26,192 nucleotides of DNA. Source: JBHPCZ01 sp042573625 (GTDB lineage Bacteria; Desulfobacterota; Desulfobacteria; Desulfobacterales; UBA11574). Both the position numbers and the translations under genes were made by a program. How positions within the stretch are numbered: position 1 is the first letter of the stretch; every line of letters begins with the position of its first letter. The stretch is taken from positions 1 to 26,192 of the forward strand of contig JBHPCZ010000036.1 in the NCBI GenBank assembly GCA_042573625.1, in the 5' to 3' direction. Shown here in pieces: positions 14,620 to 23,153 of the stretch. The notes beneath the pieces are model-generated. The model saw only the letters and a list, made by a program, of their open reading frames with translations. It made no database searches and was not told the origin of the DNA.

Positions 14620-15504
14620 CTATGCTTGCAAGGATATATTCCCGCCGCTTTTAAGCTCCTTTTCCCTGGCCTGAATATCCAGATGGAGCGTCGAAATCTG
14701 TTCCAGGGGTGGATAAATAAAGCGTTCCGCTTTCCTTGTGTCGATGACCTTGATATATTTATTGCAGCCATCGCATACGTCCACCCGATAGTCTTCCTCT
14801 TGCTCGCTGAAAAAATAATGAAGCGTTTTACTGTCCGTATTTTCACAAAACGGGCAGTAGACTCTCCGGGCTGACCACCTGTGCCAGCAGAAGCTGCAGG
14901 TTAAGAACCGCGCGCTCTCTTCCGCAAGCAATGAAAGACCCGGGGGGCTTCCACAAATCGGGCAGTACCCTTTTTCCCACGGATCATCGGCAGGCAGATA
15001 GGTCGCAAGCTGCTCTGCGCAAAGGGTTAGAGATGGCTGGATACTGCTGTATGTTAAGAAAGCAAGGATATTTTTATCAATGCTATGGCCTTCGGCTGTC
15101 TTTGCAAAAAAAGCGTCGTTCTCCTCCAGGAGACTGGAAAATAGAAGATCCAAATCAAAATATTCTGAATCGATCGCCGCTAACAACGCCCGCGCGGAAT
15201 TTGCCATATCTTCATTCGCCTCTTTGGCAATAGTGCAAATTTTTTTCAGTAGTTCCTCTGCGGATTTTGAATCGATTTTAAATCCCGAGATGTTGATCAG
15301 GGGCAATTTTTCTTCAGCCTTGACGGCGAGGACCGCTTCGGGAATCTGTATGGGATCCATCTGAATCCGGCTTTTGGCGTCTTCCTGCGCAACAAATACC
15401 TGTACATAAAAATTTAATAGAGACGTGTAAGCCGGTCTCAATTTTTTGATTGTCTCCGCAGCTTTTGCAACCTGGTCAGGTGTCAGCGCCATATCGAGTG
15501 TCAT
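14620..15504 (-). CDS. fdhE: Formate dehydrogenase accessory protein FdhE
   Basis: A cytoplasmic maturation factor of 294 residues that binds formate dehydrogenase catalytic subunits before Tat export. The family's rubredoxin-like metal site is shown by four CxxC pairs: CPICGSPPG, CSFCWHRW, CPFCENTD and CDGCNKYIK (roughly 180-255). The N-terminal half (1-170) is helical, as in the family. ATG 15504 is well supported by AAAGGAG five bases upstream. It lies downstream of fdhAB on the same strand but beyond a strong terminator, so it may have its own promoter or rely on read-through. The neighbours agree with the assignment. Confidence 0.93.
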   Translation of the reverse strand: MTLDMALTPDQVAKAAETIKKLRPAYTSLLNFYVQVFVAQEDAKSRIQMDPIQIPEAVLAVKAEEKLPLINISGFKIDSKSAEELLKKICTIAKEANEDMANSARALLAAIDSEYFDLDLLFSSLLEENDAFFAKTAEGHSIDKNILAFLTYSSIQPSLTLCAEQLATYLPADDPWEKGYCPICGSPPGLSLLAEESARFLTCSFCWHRWSARRVYCPFCENTDSKTLHYFFSEQEEDYRVDVCDGCNKYIKVIDTRKAERFIYPPLEQISTLHLDIQAREKELKSGGNISLQA

Positions 15505-15704
15505 ACAAACTCCTTTTAATGCTTAACAATGTTTACGCCACAAGATTTCAGATTTCAGATGAGATTAATACCTGAATCTTGCAGGTAATAGGCTATATTC
15601 AGGCCAATGTCAAATGTATCCGCAGGTATTTATAGCGGTTGTCAAAATAACGTCCCGTTACAGCCGACGGATAATTTGGTTTAGGCCGGCAAGAACTCTC
15701 AAAT

Positions 15705-15741
15705 AAAAAAGGGGAGAAGGAAAAACCATTCTCCCCTTTTT
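15705..15741 (-). terminator. Strong terminator after fdhAB, probably two-way
   Basis: GGGGAGAA (15711-15718) and TTCTCCCC (15729-15736) form a perfect eight-pair stem. An A-run lies on the left and a T-run on the right, so the hairpin has a U-tract whichever strand is read. It ends the fdhA-fdhB transcript 23 bases after the fdhB stop. Confidence 0.88.
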
Positions 15742-15763
15742 ATCGTGCTTCACACGTTTCTTT

Positions 15764-16483
15764 TTATAGCAGTTGTGAAGCCGCAGCGGTTAAAGGACGA
15801 ACCATCTTTTTCAATGCCAATTGCCGTGTTATGCCGCTCCCTGAATTCGAGGCCACGGAAAATTCATGGTACAGGTTCGGTGCATATGCAACAAGGTAAA
15901 TGACGTTAACATCACCCGCGTCCAGGAGCTGAGCCTTGGCGTCGGATCTTTTCACTACCCTGAGGCGTTTCTTGGCCAGTTTGAGCATATTTTCCCGGCT
16001 CCCGAAATTCATGGTACCGGTGGGACATGTTTTAACGCAGGCCGGCAGCAGGCCGTTATGAACCCTGTCGTTGCAACCGTCACACTTGGCAAGCGTCCCG
16101 TCCGGTCCCTTTCGGGGAATGTTATACGGACAGGATTCGATGATTTCATTGGCATTCAGATCCTTTGTGTTGGCCGTGTAAAGAATCGCATTCGTCGCCT
16201 TGTCTTTGTATATGGCGGTGGAATCTCCCGCGGTCTCGAGACATGGCGCTTCAATGCAGTGCCGGCACTGTTCAGGAAAGAAAAGCCACTTCAGCTTTCC
16301 GCCCAACACCTGTTCACGCATTCTAACCAGTTTGTAGGTATTGAAGGAGAGATCTTGTGGATTTTCGTAAGTTCCCCGGTTCTTTGTTTCCTCGGCCGGG
16401 AGATCATGCCACTGCTTGCAGGCGACCTGACATCCTCTGCACGCCGTGCACAGTGTCGTATCGATAAAAAATGACTTACTCAT
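15764..16483 (-). CDS. fdhB: Formate dehydrogenase iron-sulfur (beta) subunit
   Basis: The electron-transfer subunit, 239 residues, with cysteine groups for four [4Fe-4S] clusters: CTACRGCQVAC (12-22), CRHCIEAPC, the lone SCPYNIPR cysteine, and CDGCNDRVHNGLLPACVKTC. No signal peptide is seen, so it is probably carried through Tat bound to FdhA. The C-terminal membrane helix of E. coli FdnH is absent, which points to a soluble periplasmic enzyme like the Desulfovibrio FdhAB type. ATG 16483 is preceded by AGGAGGTGAT, an almost full anti-16S match; the in-frame GTG at 16492 lies inside that site and is rejected. The gene begins 15 bases after fdhA stops. No gamma (cytochrome b) gene follows. Confidence 0.93.
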   Translation of the reverse strand: MSKSFFIDTTLCTACRGCQVACKQWHDLPAEETKNRGTYENPQDLSFNTYKLVRMREQVLGGKLKWLFFPEQCRHCIEAPCLETAGDSTAIYKDKATNAILYTANTKDLNANEIIESCPYNIPRKGPDGTLAKCDGCNDRVHNGLLPACVKTCPTGTMNFGSRENMLKLAKKRLRVVKRSDAKAQLLDAGDVNVIYLVAYAPNLYHEFSVASNSGSGITRQLALKKMVRPLTAAASQLL

Positions 16484-16487
16484 GTAG

Positions 16488-16498
16488 ATCACCTCCTT
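16488..16498 (-). promoter_or_regulatory. Near-perfect ribosome binding site that fixes the fdhB start
   Basis: On the minus strand AGGAGGTGATC lies four bases before ATG 16483, in the short gap after the fdhA stop. It favours strong beta-subunit translation and rules out the GTG at 16492. Confidence 0.85.
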
Positions 16499-19400
16499 CT
16501 ATAGTTTGGCTACATTGACCATAAAGGCCTTGGTTTCAGGTATATGGGTGTTGGCGTCACCGGTGGACGGCGTGAGCAGGTTGGCACTGTCTTCCTTGCC
16601 GCTTTCCGGCCAGCGCCATCCAAAGTTCCAGGGAAAACCGACCTGGTGAACCGTAATATCCCCGATCTTGAACGGTTTGAACCGCTTGGTCACAACCGCC
16701 GTACACTCCAGAGCACCCCGGGCAGAAGAGGCCTTGACGCGTTCACCGTTCTTGATCCCTTTCAGCCGGGCCAGTTCTTCGCTCATCTCCACGAAAACCT
16801 GGGGCTGGAGTTCCAGCAGCCACGGCTGCGGACGGGTCATGAGTCCGGTCTGCCAGTGTTCCGATACCCGATAGGTTGTGCCCACATACGGATACCTCGG
16901 ATCGCACGTTGCGAAATCATCGGCCTTTCCTGTGAACACCGGTGCCGCGGGATTGACCCGCTGTGAACTCATGAGGTTCTTTTCAATCGGGCATTCGAGC
17001 GGTTCGTAGTGTTCCGGGAACGGACCGTCAGCGCGGCCCGGACCGTATATCTGCGCGTGGCCGTGCTTTCTCATGATAAACGCGTACTTGGCGTCCGCTC
17101 TTTCAGATCCATCCGGATTCTGTTGCGGATACCAGCCGCCGTCCGGTACATCACCGGTCCATTTTTTCGAGACATATTTGCCGCCTTCGGCCTTGCCTTC
17201 GAATTTGATGACCCAGTCTTTCTTGTCCCAGGGTTGTCCCTTGAGATCCACGGATGCCCGGTTGTAAATGATTCGGCGGTTTACCGGCCAGCACCAGGAG
17301 AATTCCGGGTACAGACCGATCTTGTTGACCGCGTCTTTCTTACTGCGTCTGGCCGCCATGTTCCCCTTTTCCGTGTAACTGTTACAGTAGAGCCAGTTGC
17401 CGGATGAGGTTGAGCCGTCCGCCATTAATTTGCCAAAGGACGGTACCAGTTTCCCCTTGTCCGGTCCTGAAAGGTAATAGCCGTTGATCTCCTTGGCCAC
17501 CTTGTGCGGATCGTATTCACCATCGGTGACATAATCCCACTTGAGGTTGCGGATCGGCTTGGTAAACTTGCCTCCCTTCTTGTAGGCTTTCTTGATTTCG
17601 TTGCCCAGCTTCATGATGATGTCGCCGTCGGACATGCTGTTCCCCAGGGGTTTGGGGCCCTGGTAGCGCCACTGCATCCACCGTCCGCTGTTGGTGATAC
17701 TCCCTTCCTTCTCAACCGACACGCAGGCGGGCAGCATAAAGACCTCGGTCTTTATCTTTTTCGGATCCATGCCCGGGCCGCGCCAGAAAGATCCGGTTTC
17801 ATTGTCAAACAGGTTGACATTCACCATCCAGTCCAGCTTTTTCATGGCTTCGCGGACCTTCCCTGCATTGGAACCGCTGCAAGCCGGGTTCTGGCCCCAG
17901 GCAAAAAATCCTTTGACCTTTCCCCTGTGCATTACATCAAACAGCTCAAGCCAGGAATAGTGCGTGCCGTCATCTACTTTGGGCAGCCAGTCATATCCAA
18001 AATCGTTAGTCATCTGGGCTTTATCGCCGAAAAACGATTTGAGCATACTGACCGAGTATTTGGGGTAATTCTGCCACCAGTTGGCACTCAGCGGATCATT
18101 GCTCTTGGGTGTCCATTTGTCGTTATAGGCTTTCAGCGACACGTTTGACGCCCGTGGTGTCTTGAGATAACCGGGCCAGATGTGCCACAGGAGACAATGG
18201 TCCGTGGAGCCCTGAACATTGGATTCTCCGCGCAGCGCGTTGACACCGCCGCCCGCAACGCCCATATTGCCCAGCAGCAGCTGAATCATGGCCATGGTTC
18301 GGATATTCTGAGTTCCGACCGTGTGCTGAGTCCAGCCCATGGCGTACATGATGGTGGCGGCCTTGCCGGTGGCGCCGGAGGCCCCATAGGTCTTGTAAAT
18401 TTCCTTAAGGCTTGCTTCCGGCGTTCCGGTGATCTGTGAAACCAGCTTGGTGTTGTAGCGGGAAAAATGCTTCTTTAAAAGCTGAAAGACGCACCGGCTG
18501 TCCTGCAGGCTCCGATCCATTTTCGGGACACCGTTGTCCATGGCAAAAGCCCATTTGCTCTTGTCGTATGTCCCTGTTTTGGCATCATAGCCGGAAAAGA
18601 GGCCGTCCTTAAAGTCAAAATCTTTCCCCACAATGAACGGGGCATTGGTGTAAGCGCTAACATACTCTTTGTTGTAAAGGTCTTTATCGAGAATGTACTT
18701 GATCATGCCGCCGAGGAAAGCGATATCCGTGCCCGAGCGAATGGGGGCGTAAATGTCCGCCTTGGAGGATGTTCGGGTGAATCTGGGGTCCACGCTGATG
18801 AGCTTGGCCCCCTTGAGCTGTGCCTCGGTGACATATTTGAAAGAAATGGGGTGATTTTCCGCAGCATTGCTTCCCATAATCAGGATGCAGTCGCTGTTCT
18901 TGATGTCAATCCAGTGATTGGTCATTGCACCGCGTCCGAACGACTCTGCCAGAGCCGCAACAGTGGCGCTGTGTCAGATACGGGCCTGATGTTCTATATA
19001 GACCAGCCCGAGTGCGCGCATCAGGGCCTGGTAGATCCAGCACTCTTCGTTGTCCAGGGCCGCGCTGCCGACAGATACAATGCCTTCCGTCCGGTTGACC
19101 ACCTGTTTTTTCTTGTTCTTGGTTTTAAAGGTGGCGTCCCGAGTTTTTTTAACTCTCTTGGCAATTTCGGTCAAAGCCCAGTCCCATGACACCTGTTTCC
19201 ATTCCGTTGATTTGGGGGCTCTGTACATGGGTTCGAGCAGTCGGTTGTCATTCTCCGTCAGCTGCGAGAGCGCCGCTCCCTTTGAACAGAGAGACCCCCG
19301 GTTGATCACATGATCCGGATCCCCTTCGATGTTGATGACACGGCCGTCACCTTTCTTGCTCGTATGCACAATGGCTCCGCACCCGACCGCGCAGTAGCAG

Positions 19401-19549
19401 CAGATCGTGGTGGTCTCCTTGGCATACTTGGTCTTGAGCATCATCGCGTGCGCTTTGACCGGAGTCAGGTCAAAGCCCAGACCGCTTACTGCAAGACCGG
19501 CAGCCGTAGCACCAGAGATTTGAATAAACTCCCTCCGTGTAAGATTCAT
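16499..19549 (-). CDS. fdhA: Selenocysteine formate dehydrogenase catalytic (alpha) subunit
   Basis: A periplasmic molybdenum or tungsten bis-MGD enzyme that oxidises formate to CO2 (or the reverse). Read through one in-frame UGA, it is 1016 residues, the normal family length. It has a twin-arginine signal (RREFIQ, 5-10), a [4Fe-4S] site C50-x2-C53-x3-C57-x30-C88 followed by K90, and the active site ARI-Sec192-HSATV with His193. It continues into VDPRFTRTSSKADIYAPIRSG and the GVNALRGESNVQGSTD region, then the C-terminal MGD-binding domain (EHWQTGLMTRP). The frame is uninterrupted on both sides of the UGA. The start has GGAGGGAGG six bases upstream. A SECIS-like hairpin follows the UGA. fdhB follows in the same operon. 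An annotator that treats UGA as a stop would split it at 18974 into 191- and 808-residue pieces. Confidence 0.96.
18946..18976 (-). promoter_or_regulatory. UGA Sec codon and bacterial SECIS-like hairpin in fdhA
   Basis: The UGA is at 18976-18974. Ten bases later CTGTTG (18963-18958) can pair with TGGCAG (18951-18946) around CGGCTC, with G-U pairs. The ten-base spacing equals that between the UGA and the apical stem in E. coli fdhF. The loop keeps a G-rich start as in known SECIS loops. The fold was judged by eye, not computed. Confidence 0.75.
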
Positions 19550-20181
19550 ATAAACCTCCCTCCTTTCTCAATTGTTCGGTGAATATTATCTTGTTTAATA
19601 AAATAAACGATAGACTTTGGGTCAAAAATTTTCATCTGTGTTACCGGCCAAGTCTGATTATAGATGGGGTGTAATATGGCGCTTGCCGGGGAATAAATGT
19701 TAACCATACGAACCTGTTTCAATCTTTTCAAAATAAACACGTTTAAAATAGCCCGCCGTGGTCGGGAGATAGCCCTGCCTCGTATCGAGTGTTATCGTAA
19801 ACTGTTGAAAATAGGGTTAAGGTTGCTGTTAATTATTAATTGGGTAAGGGAAATCTTTTGCATGGCAAATATAATATTGACGATTTTAATGGGAAAAGTC
19901 AGTTGAACATACAATTTCTATTTCAACCCAAAATTCTTGTCAAGTTAAAATGGTTAATTTGTTCAAATTGATCGAAATTTATGAATCTTATTCACTTACG
20001 GAAAAACGACAAAGGGAAATTGCCGGACCCTTAACGCTCTCGGTAATAGTTCATTACAGCTTTTTTAAAATGTTGATCCTGCTGATATTCAGTGATAAAC
20101 GGAATGCTGAATTTCGAGAAAAGGATTATCCGGAACGTGCAAACCCTGATATCTCATGAAAATATCGGGTTGGGTAGAACC
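19550..20181. other. Intergenic region between divergent fdhA and tatD-like genes
   Basis: About 630 bases. The fdhA ribosome site and candidate promoter lie at its left end. The rest is AT-rich with short open frames (for example 19697-19906 and 19950-20159) that lack ribosome sites and any family resemblance, so I do not call them. No RNA gene or clear repeat is seen. Confidence 0.55.
19597..19625 (-). promoter_or_regulatory. Candidate promoter for fdhAB
   Basis: On the minus strand TTGACC (19625-19620) and TTTATT (19602-19597) are 17 bases apart, about 48 bases above the fdhA ATG. The -10 box is mediocre. I found no convincing sigma-54 (-24/-12) site in the upstream 200 bases. Confidence 0.35.
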
Positions 20182-20967
20182 ATGAAACTGTTTGACAGTC
20201 ACTGTCACCTTGATGATCGGGCATACGATAAGGATCTCGATGCGGTGGTTAGGCGTATGGGTGAAGCGGGTGTCGCGGCCGTGATGATCGCGGGAGTCAA
20301 CCGGCAACGATCCGGAAGGGCCGTTGAAATAGCGGAATCCATTCCCGGTTGCTATGCTTCGGTCGGGATTCATCCGCATGGTGCCCGAGACTGCAGCGAA
20401 TCAACGCTTAAATTCCTTGGCAGGCTTGCCAAAAACCCTAAAGTTCGCGCGTGGGGAGAGATCGGACTCGATTTTAACCGTATGTTCTCCCCCAGAAAAG
20501 ATCAGGAGAAATGGCTGGTGCGGCAGCTCGATATCGCGGAAGGGCTTGATCTCCCTGTTATTTTCCATGAACGCGACAGCAACGGTCGTTTCATCGAAAT
20601 TCTGAAAACCCATTCCACGTCAGCCCCAAAAAAAGGCGTTATACACTGTTTCAGTGGGAATAAAATCGAATTGAAACAGTATCTCGATCTTGGCCTTTAC
20701 ATCGGCATTACCGGGATCGTGACAATCAAACAACGTGGAGCGGATTTACGCAAAATCATACCGCATATTCCCCAAGACCGGATTCTGATCGAAACCGATG
20801 CCCCTTACCTGACCCCTTATCCTGATATCAATCACACCCGACGCAATGAACCGGCCTTTGTCCGGTCTGTTTTATTTAAACTGGCAGAGGTCAGAAACGA
20901 AGACCCTGCCCAGCTTGCGGATACGGTGTGGAATAACACCTGCCGTTTGTTCCGTATTGACACCTAA
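20182..20967 (+). CDS. TatD-family metal-dependent hydrolase/DNase
   Basis: A cytosolic TIM-barrel nuclease of 261 residues, the family's normal length. The metal and active-site motifs appear in order: DSHCHLDD (5-12, with H7 and H9), VGIHPH, GEIGLDFNR, FHERDSNGRF, IHCFSG and ETDAPYLTPYP. Known members have 3'-5' exonuclease or tRNA-processing-type activity. I placed the start at ATG 20182 because homologues begin MKLFDSHCH; the open frame runs upstream to 20092, but those 30 residues do not resemble the family. GGGTAG upstream is a moderate ribosome site. It stands alone, divergent from fdhA, with no clear link to its neighbours. Confidence 0.92.
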   Translation: MKLFDSHCHLDDRAYDKDLDAVVRRMGEAGVAAVMIAGVNRQRSGRAVEIAESIPGCYASVGIHPHGARDCSESTLKFLGRLAKNPKVRAWGEIGLDFNRMFSPRKDQEKWLVRQLDIAEGLDLPVIFHERDSNGRFIEILKTHSTSAPKKGVIHCFSGNKIELKQYLDLGLYIGITGIVTIKQRGADLRKIIPHIPQDRILIETDAPYLTPYPDINHTRRNEPAFVRSVLFKLAEVRNEDPAQLADTVWNNTCRLFRIDT

Positions 20968-21177
20968 AACCGGTTACTTCATGTTGATCTATCAGATTAT
21001 TCCTTTAAAGATACATGTTGTTAAATTTGCTGATTTTGCCGCATCAGGATAGAACGTTGATTAATAACATAAAACGAACGATGAATTTAAAAGGGGCTAC
21101 TACTAACTTTCAATTCGAGTCATGCATAGGCAAAGCGTATCACATGATATTGACATAATTGATCTTTCAACATAATT

Positions 21178-21300
21178 GCAAGCTATCTGAGGGGTCGGGG
21201 AGTTTTTATCATAAAGCTTTATAAAGTAGCGAAATGGATGATCAGATTTTAAAGCGTGTGCTGTTTGAGTGGTTTAAGGATCGTTAGAAAGAACAGACAC
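21178..21300 (+). pseudogene. Decayed gene-start copy A
   Basis: The leader block CTATCTGAGGGGTCGGGGAG... (24 identical bases with copy C) is followed by a diverged stretch and ATG 21234. The frame then reads MDDQILKRVLFEWFKDR, an amber stop (21285-21287), then KEQT. Aligned with copies B and C (MDNHLSNRVNSWLKARKKQQ and MDNQVSNR), the stop falls on a lysine codon of copy B. It therefore looks like the first 20-odd codons plus upstream region of a gene that has decayed. The parent protein is not recognised. Confidence 0.55.
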
Positions 21301-21359
21301 ATTGCGCACATCTTACATCGCAAGAGGTCTCCATTCGTTAAGCGAACCAACTGTTTTTA

Positions 21360-21483
21360 CTATGAAAGCCTCTGTTGTTTTTTACGAGCCTTTAACCACG
21401 AGTTCACACGGTTTGAAAGATGATTATCCATGGAGCGACTTAACAGCGAAAACTCCCCGACTGCTCAGCTATCTTGAACTTGC
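21360..21483 (-). pseudogene. Decayed gene-start copy B, opposite orientation
   Basis: On the minus strand the same leader block (41 identical bases shared with copy C, spanning the start codon) leads to ATG 21431 and a 23-codon frame, MDNHLSNRVNSWLKARKKQQRLS, closed by TAG at 21360. It faces copy A, so A and B together form a roughly 300-base imperfect inverted repeat. This may be a truncated gene, or the two ends of a small element derived from it. Confidence 0.55.
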
Positions 21484-21784
21484 TTTCATATTTTGAAATT
21501 TCAACATCTTGCATTTCATAGTCTTTCTAATATGTTGTGGCATGTATTTATCAGTTTTCTCTGAAATTTGACCTGGTCCGAATGCGCATAGTGGCTGTAT
21601 GCACTAGGAGTCCGCATTTTGAGATTTATATGTTGCGCTAATATCTCTTTGCGATATAATCTGACTTAGCACTTTTTTAAAGCTGGAATCGATCCCTCTC
21701 TGCTCTATTCGAGCGCTTTGGCAAGCTATGTGTACTCCGACAATTATAATACCGTTTATGGTTCAGATTTAATCTCATTTATCT

Positions 21785-21927
21785 AGTGTCCATCCAGAAA
21801 TGAGGATTTTTGTTTTATATCAAGGCCTGCGAAAAAAATTTCCGTAGGCATATGTGTAATATTTCGAGGATTATTTTTTGAGCATAACGCAGAGATTGGG
21901 CAAAAAGACCATTTATGGATGGGCACT
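21785..21927. mobile_element. MITE-like element with terminal inverted repeats and target duplication
   Basis: A 143-base element. The left end begins AGTGTCCATCCAGAAATG and the right end, read inward on the other strand, begins AGTGCCCATCCATAAATG; the similarity continues for about 27 bases to TTTTTG. Perfect 5-base direct repeats TATCT flank it (21780-21784 and 21928-21932), as expected of a target-site duplication. The interior contains an inner inverted repeat (GCCTGCG...CCGTAGGC) and no open frame of useful length. It has no transposase, so it would need one encoded elsewhere; the parent IS family is not identified. Confidence 0.75.
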
Positions 21928-22076
21928 TATCTAACAATATGTGGTAGCCAAAGAGCTACAGTGAATTAGTATACCATTAGAAAAAAGTGGATTCGGCTAA
22001 TTTTATAATATCGTGACGATGATGATAAAAAAAATGAATAAGAAAGCAGGACATTACCATTACCGGAGTTTATAAA

Positions 22077-23153
22077 ATGAAAAAGCAATTCCCAGTTTCG
22101 CAGGATACTTGTAGGTGGCACCGTCTTGACAGAAATTGGCTTTTACGTGCGCTGTTGATTTTCTTGCTACTTCTGCCCTTGACCATTCCCACCCCCTGTG
22201 TCGGAGAGACAAAACCCCTGTTTCGCATTGGAACCGGCGGACTTACTGGTGTTTATTTCCCGGTTGGCAAATTGATAGCAACGGGCCTAACCGAGCCTGC
22301 CGAAGGAAAGGATGCTCTCGAAACCGGGGTGCAAGGTGTGCCCGGATACATCGGTGTGGCTCAAAACTCTGCTGGCTCGATAGAAAACGTGCAGATGGTG
22401 ACATCCGGCGAGATCGAAGCAGGCATAATCCAGGCCGATGTCGCCGCATGGGCGTTTCGGTCGGAACACGCTTTTGCTGGGGATAAAAGCGTCCGTGTCG
22501 TCCGTGCGGTGGCAAGCCTCTATCCCGAGAAGTTTCAGATCGTGACACGCCGAGATGCCAATATTCGCAATGTGATGGATCTTCGAGGAAAGCGTATATC
22601 CATCGACGAGATCGGCTCAGGTACGCTTGCGGCCATGCGAATTGTTCTTGAGGCGCATGGTTTATCTGAAAAAGATTTATTGCCGGTGTATTTAAAACCG
22701 GTGTTCACCCATGACAAAATGGTAAAAGGGGATCTTCAAGGCTTTGTGATGATGGCGGGAGCCCCCATGGAGGCGGTCACACAGTTATTAAAAATTAGGA
22801 TATCCCTTGTTCCCATAGCGCCTGAAATGGCGTCATTGATTGGCAAGCGATTTCCCTATCTCGTTCCGGCCAAAATACCCGCCGGTGTTTATCCCGGCAT
22901 TCCCGACACGCCAACCCTGCAGGTCCATGCCCTATTGGTGGTCAACTCGTCCATGCATGATGATCTCGTTTACCAGGTGACCGCGGCACTCTGGAGTAAG
23001 CGGACGCTCGCTTTATTGAAAAGCGGGCATCCCCAAGGAAAATCGATCACACCCCAAACGGCTTTAACTGGGATTTCAATTCCACTTCACCCAGGCGCGG
23101 AACGATTTTACCGGGAACATGACATGATGCCGGAGGAAACCCATTCGCCATGA
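22077..23153 (+). CDS. TAXI-family TRAP-type solute-binding protein
   Basis: A 358-residue periplasmic binding protein. It has a basic start, a hydrophobic export segment (22-38, LLRALLIFLLLLPLTIP), and then the TAXI opening FRIGTGGLTGVYFPVGKLIATGL (49-71). The family's AQNSAGSIENVQMVTSGEIEAGIIQADVAAWA stretch and the lobe-2 segment LRGKRISIDEIGSGTLAAMRIVLEAHGL follow. Known TAXI proteins bind glutamate/glutamine-like or other carboxylate ligands and usually serve fused TRAP membrane proteins; no TRAP permease is present here. The stop codon overlaps the start of the histidine kinase gene (ATGA), so the two are coupled. GGAG eight bases before the ATG is the ribosome site. I infer a sensory role, with ligand presented to the kinase. 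The ligand is unknown. Confidence 0.9.
   Translation: MKKQFPVSQDTCRWHRLDRNWLLRALLIFLLLLPLTIPTPCVGETKPLFRIGTGGLTGVYFPVGKLIATGLTEPAEGKDALETGVQGVPGYIGVAQNSAGSIENVQMVTSGEIEAGIIQADVAAWAFRSEHAFAGDKSVRVVRAVASLYPEKFQIVTRRDANIRNVMDLRGKRISIDEIGSGTLAAMRIVLEAHGLSEKDLLPVYLKPVFTHDKMVKGDLQGFVMMAGAPMEAVTQLLKIRISLVPIAPEMASLIGKRFPYLVPAKIPAGVYPGIPDTPTLQVHALLVVNSSMHDDLVYQVTAALWSKRTLALLKSGHPQGKSITPQTALTGISIPLHPGAERFYREHDMMPEETHSP

Larger units (their letters stand above)
20968..22076. other. 1.1-kb AT-rich non-coding region with decayed repeats
   Basis: No credible full gene is found on either strand. It holds two decayed gene-start copies facing each other (21178-21300 on +, 21360-21483 on -) and a MITE-like element (21785-21927), listed separately. 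The remaining stretches (20968-21177, 21484-21779, 21933-22076) show nothing I can name, apart from a TATAAT at 22004-22009 without a good -35 and the GGAG ribosome site at about 22064 before the TAXI gene. Confidence 0.6.

Noticed and set aside
15866..16474. 202-codon plus-strand frame
   Set aside because: It is antisense to fdhB, whose iron-sulfur cysteine motifs are unmistakable.
17504..18148. 214-codon plus-strand frame
   Set aside because: It is antisense to the fdhA coding sequence and has no recognisable domain.
16499..18925. Separate 808-codon molybdopterin oxidoreductase gene
   Set aside because: Its ATG is an internal codon of fdhA; the frame continues upstream through the Sec UGA at 18974 into the N-terminal part.
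19697..20159. Two short plus-strand frames between fdhA and tatD
   Set aside because: They have no ribosome sites, no recognisable motifs and AT-driven composition.
20092..20181. 30-residue N-terminal extension of the TatD-family protein
   Set aside because: Family members begin MKLFDSHCH; the extension has no matching sequence and no ribosome site.
21302..21496. 64-codon plus-strand frame
   Set aside because: It reads antisense through repeat copy B and matches nothing; the repeat explains the sequence better.
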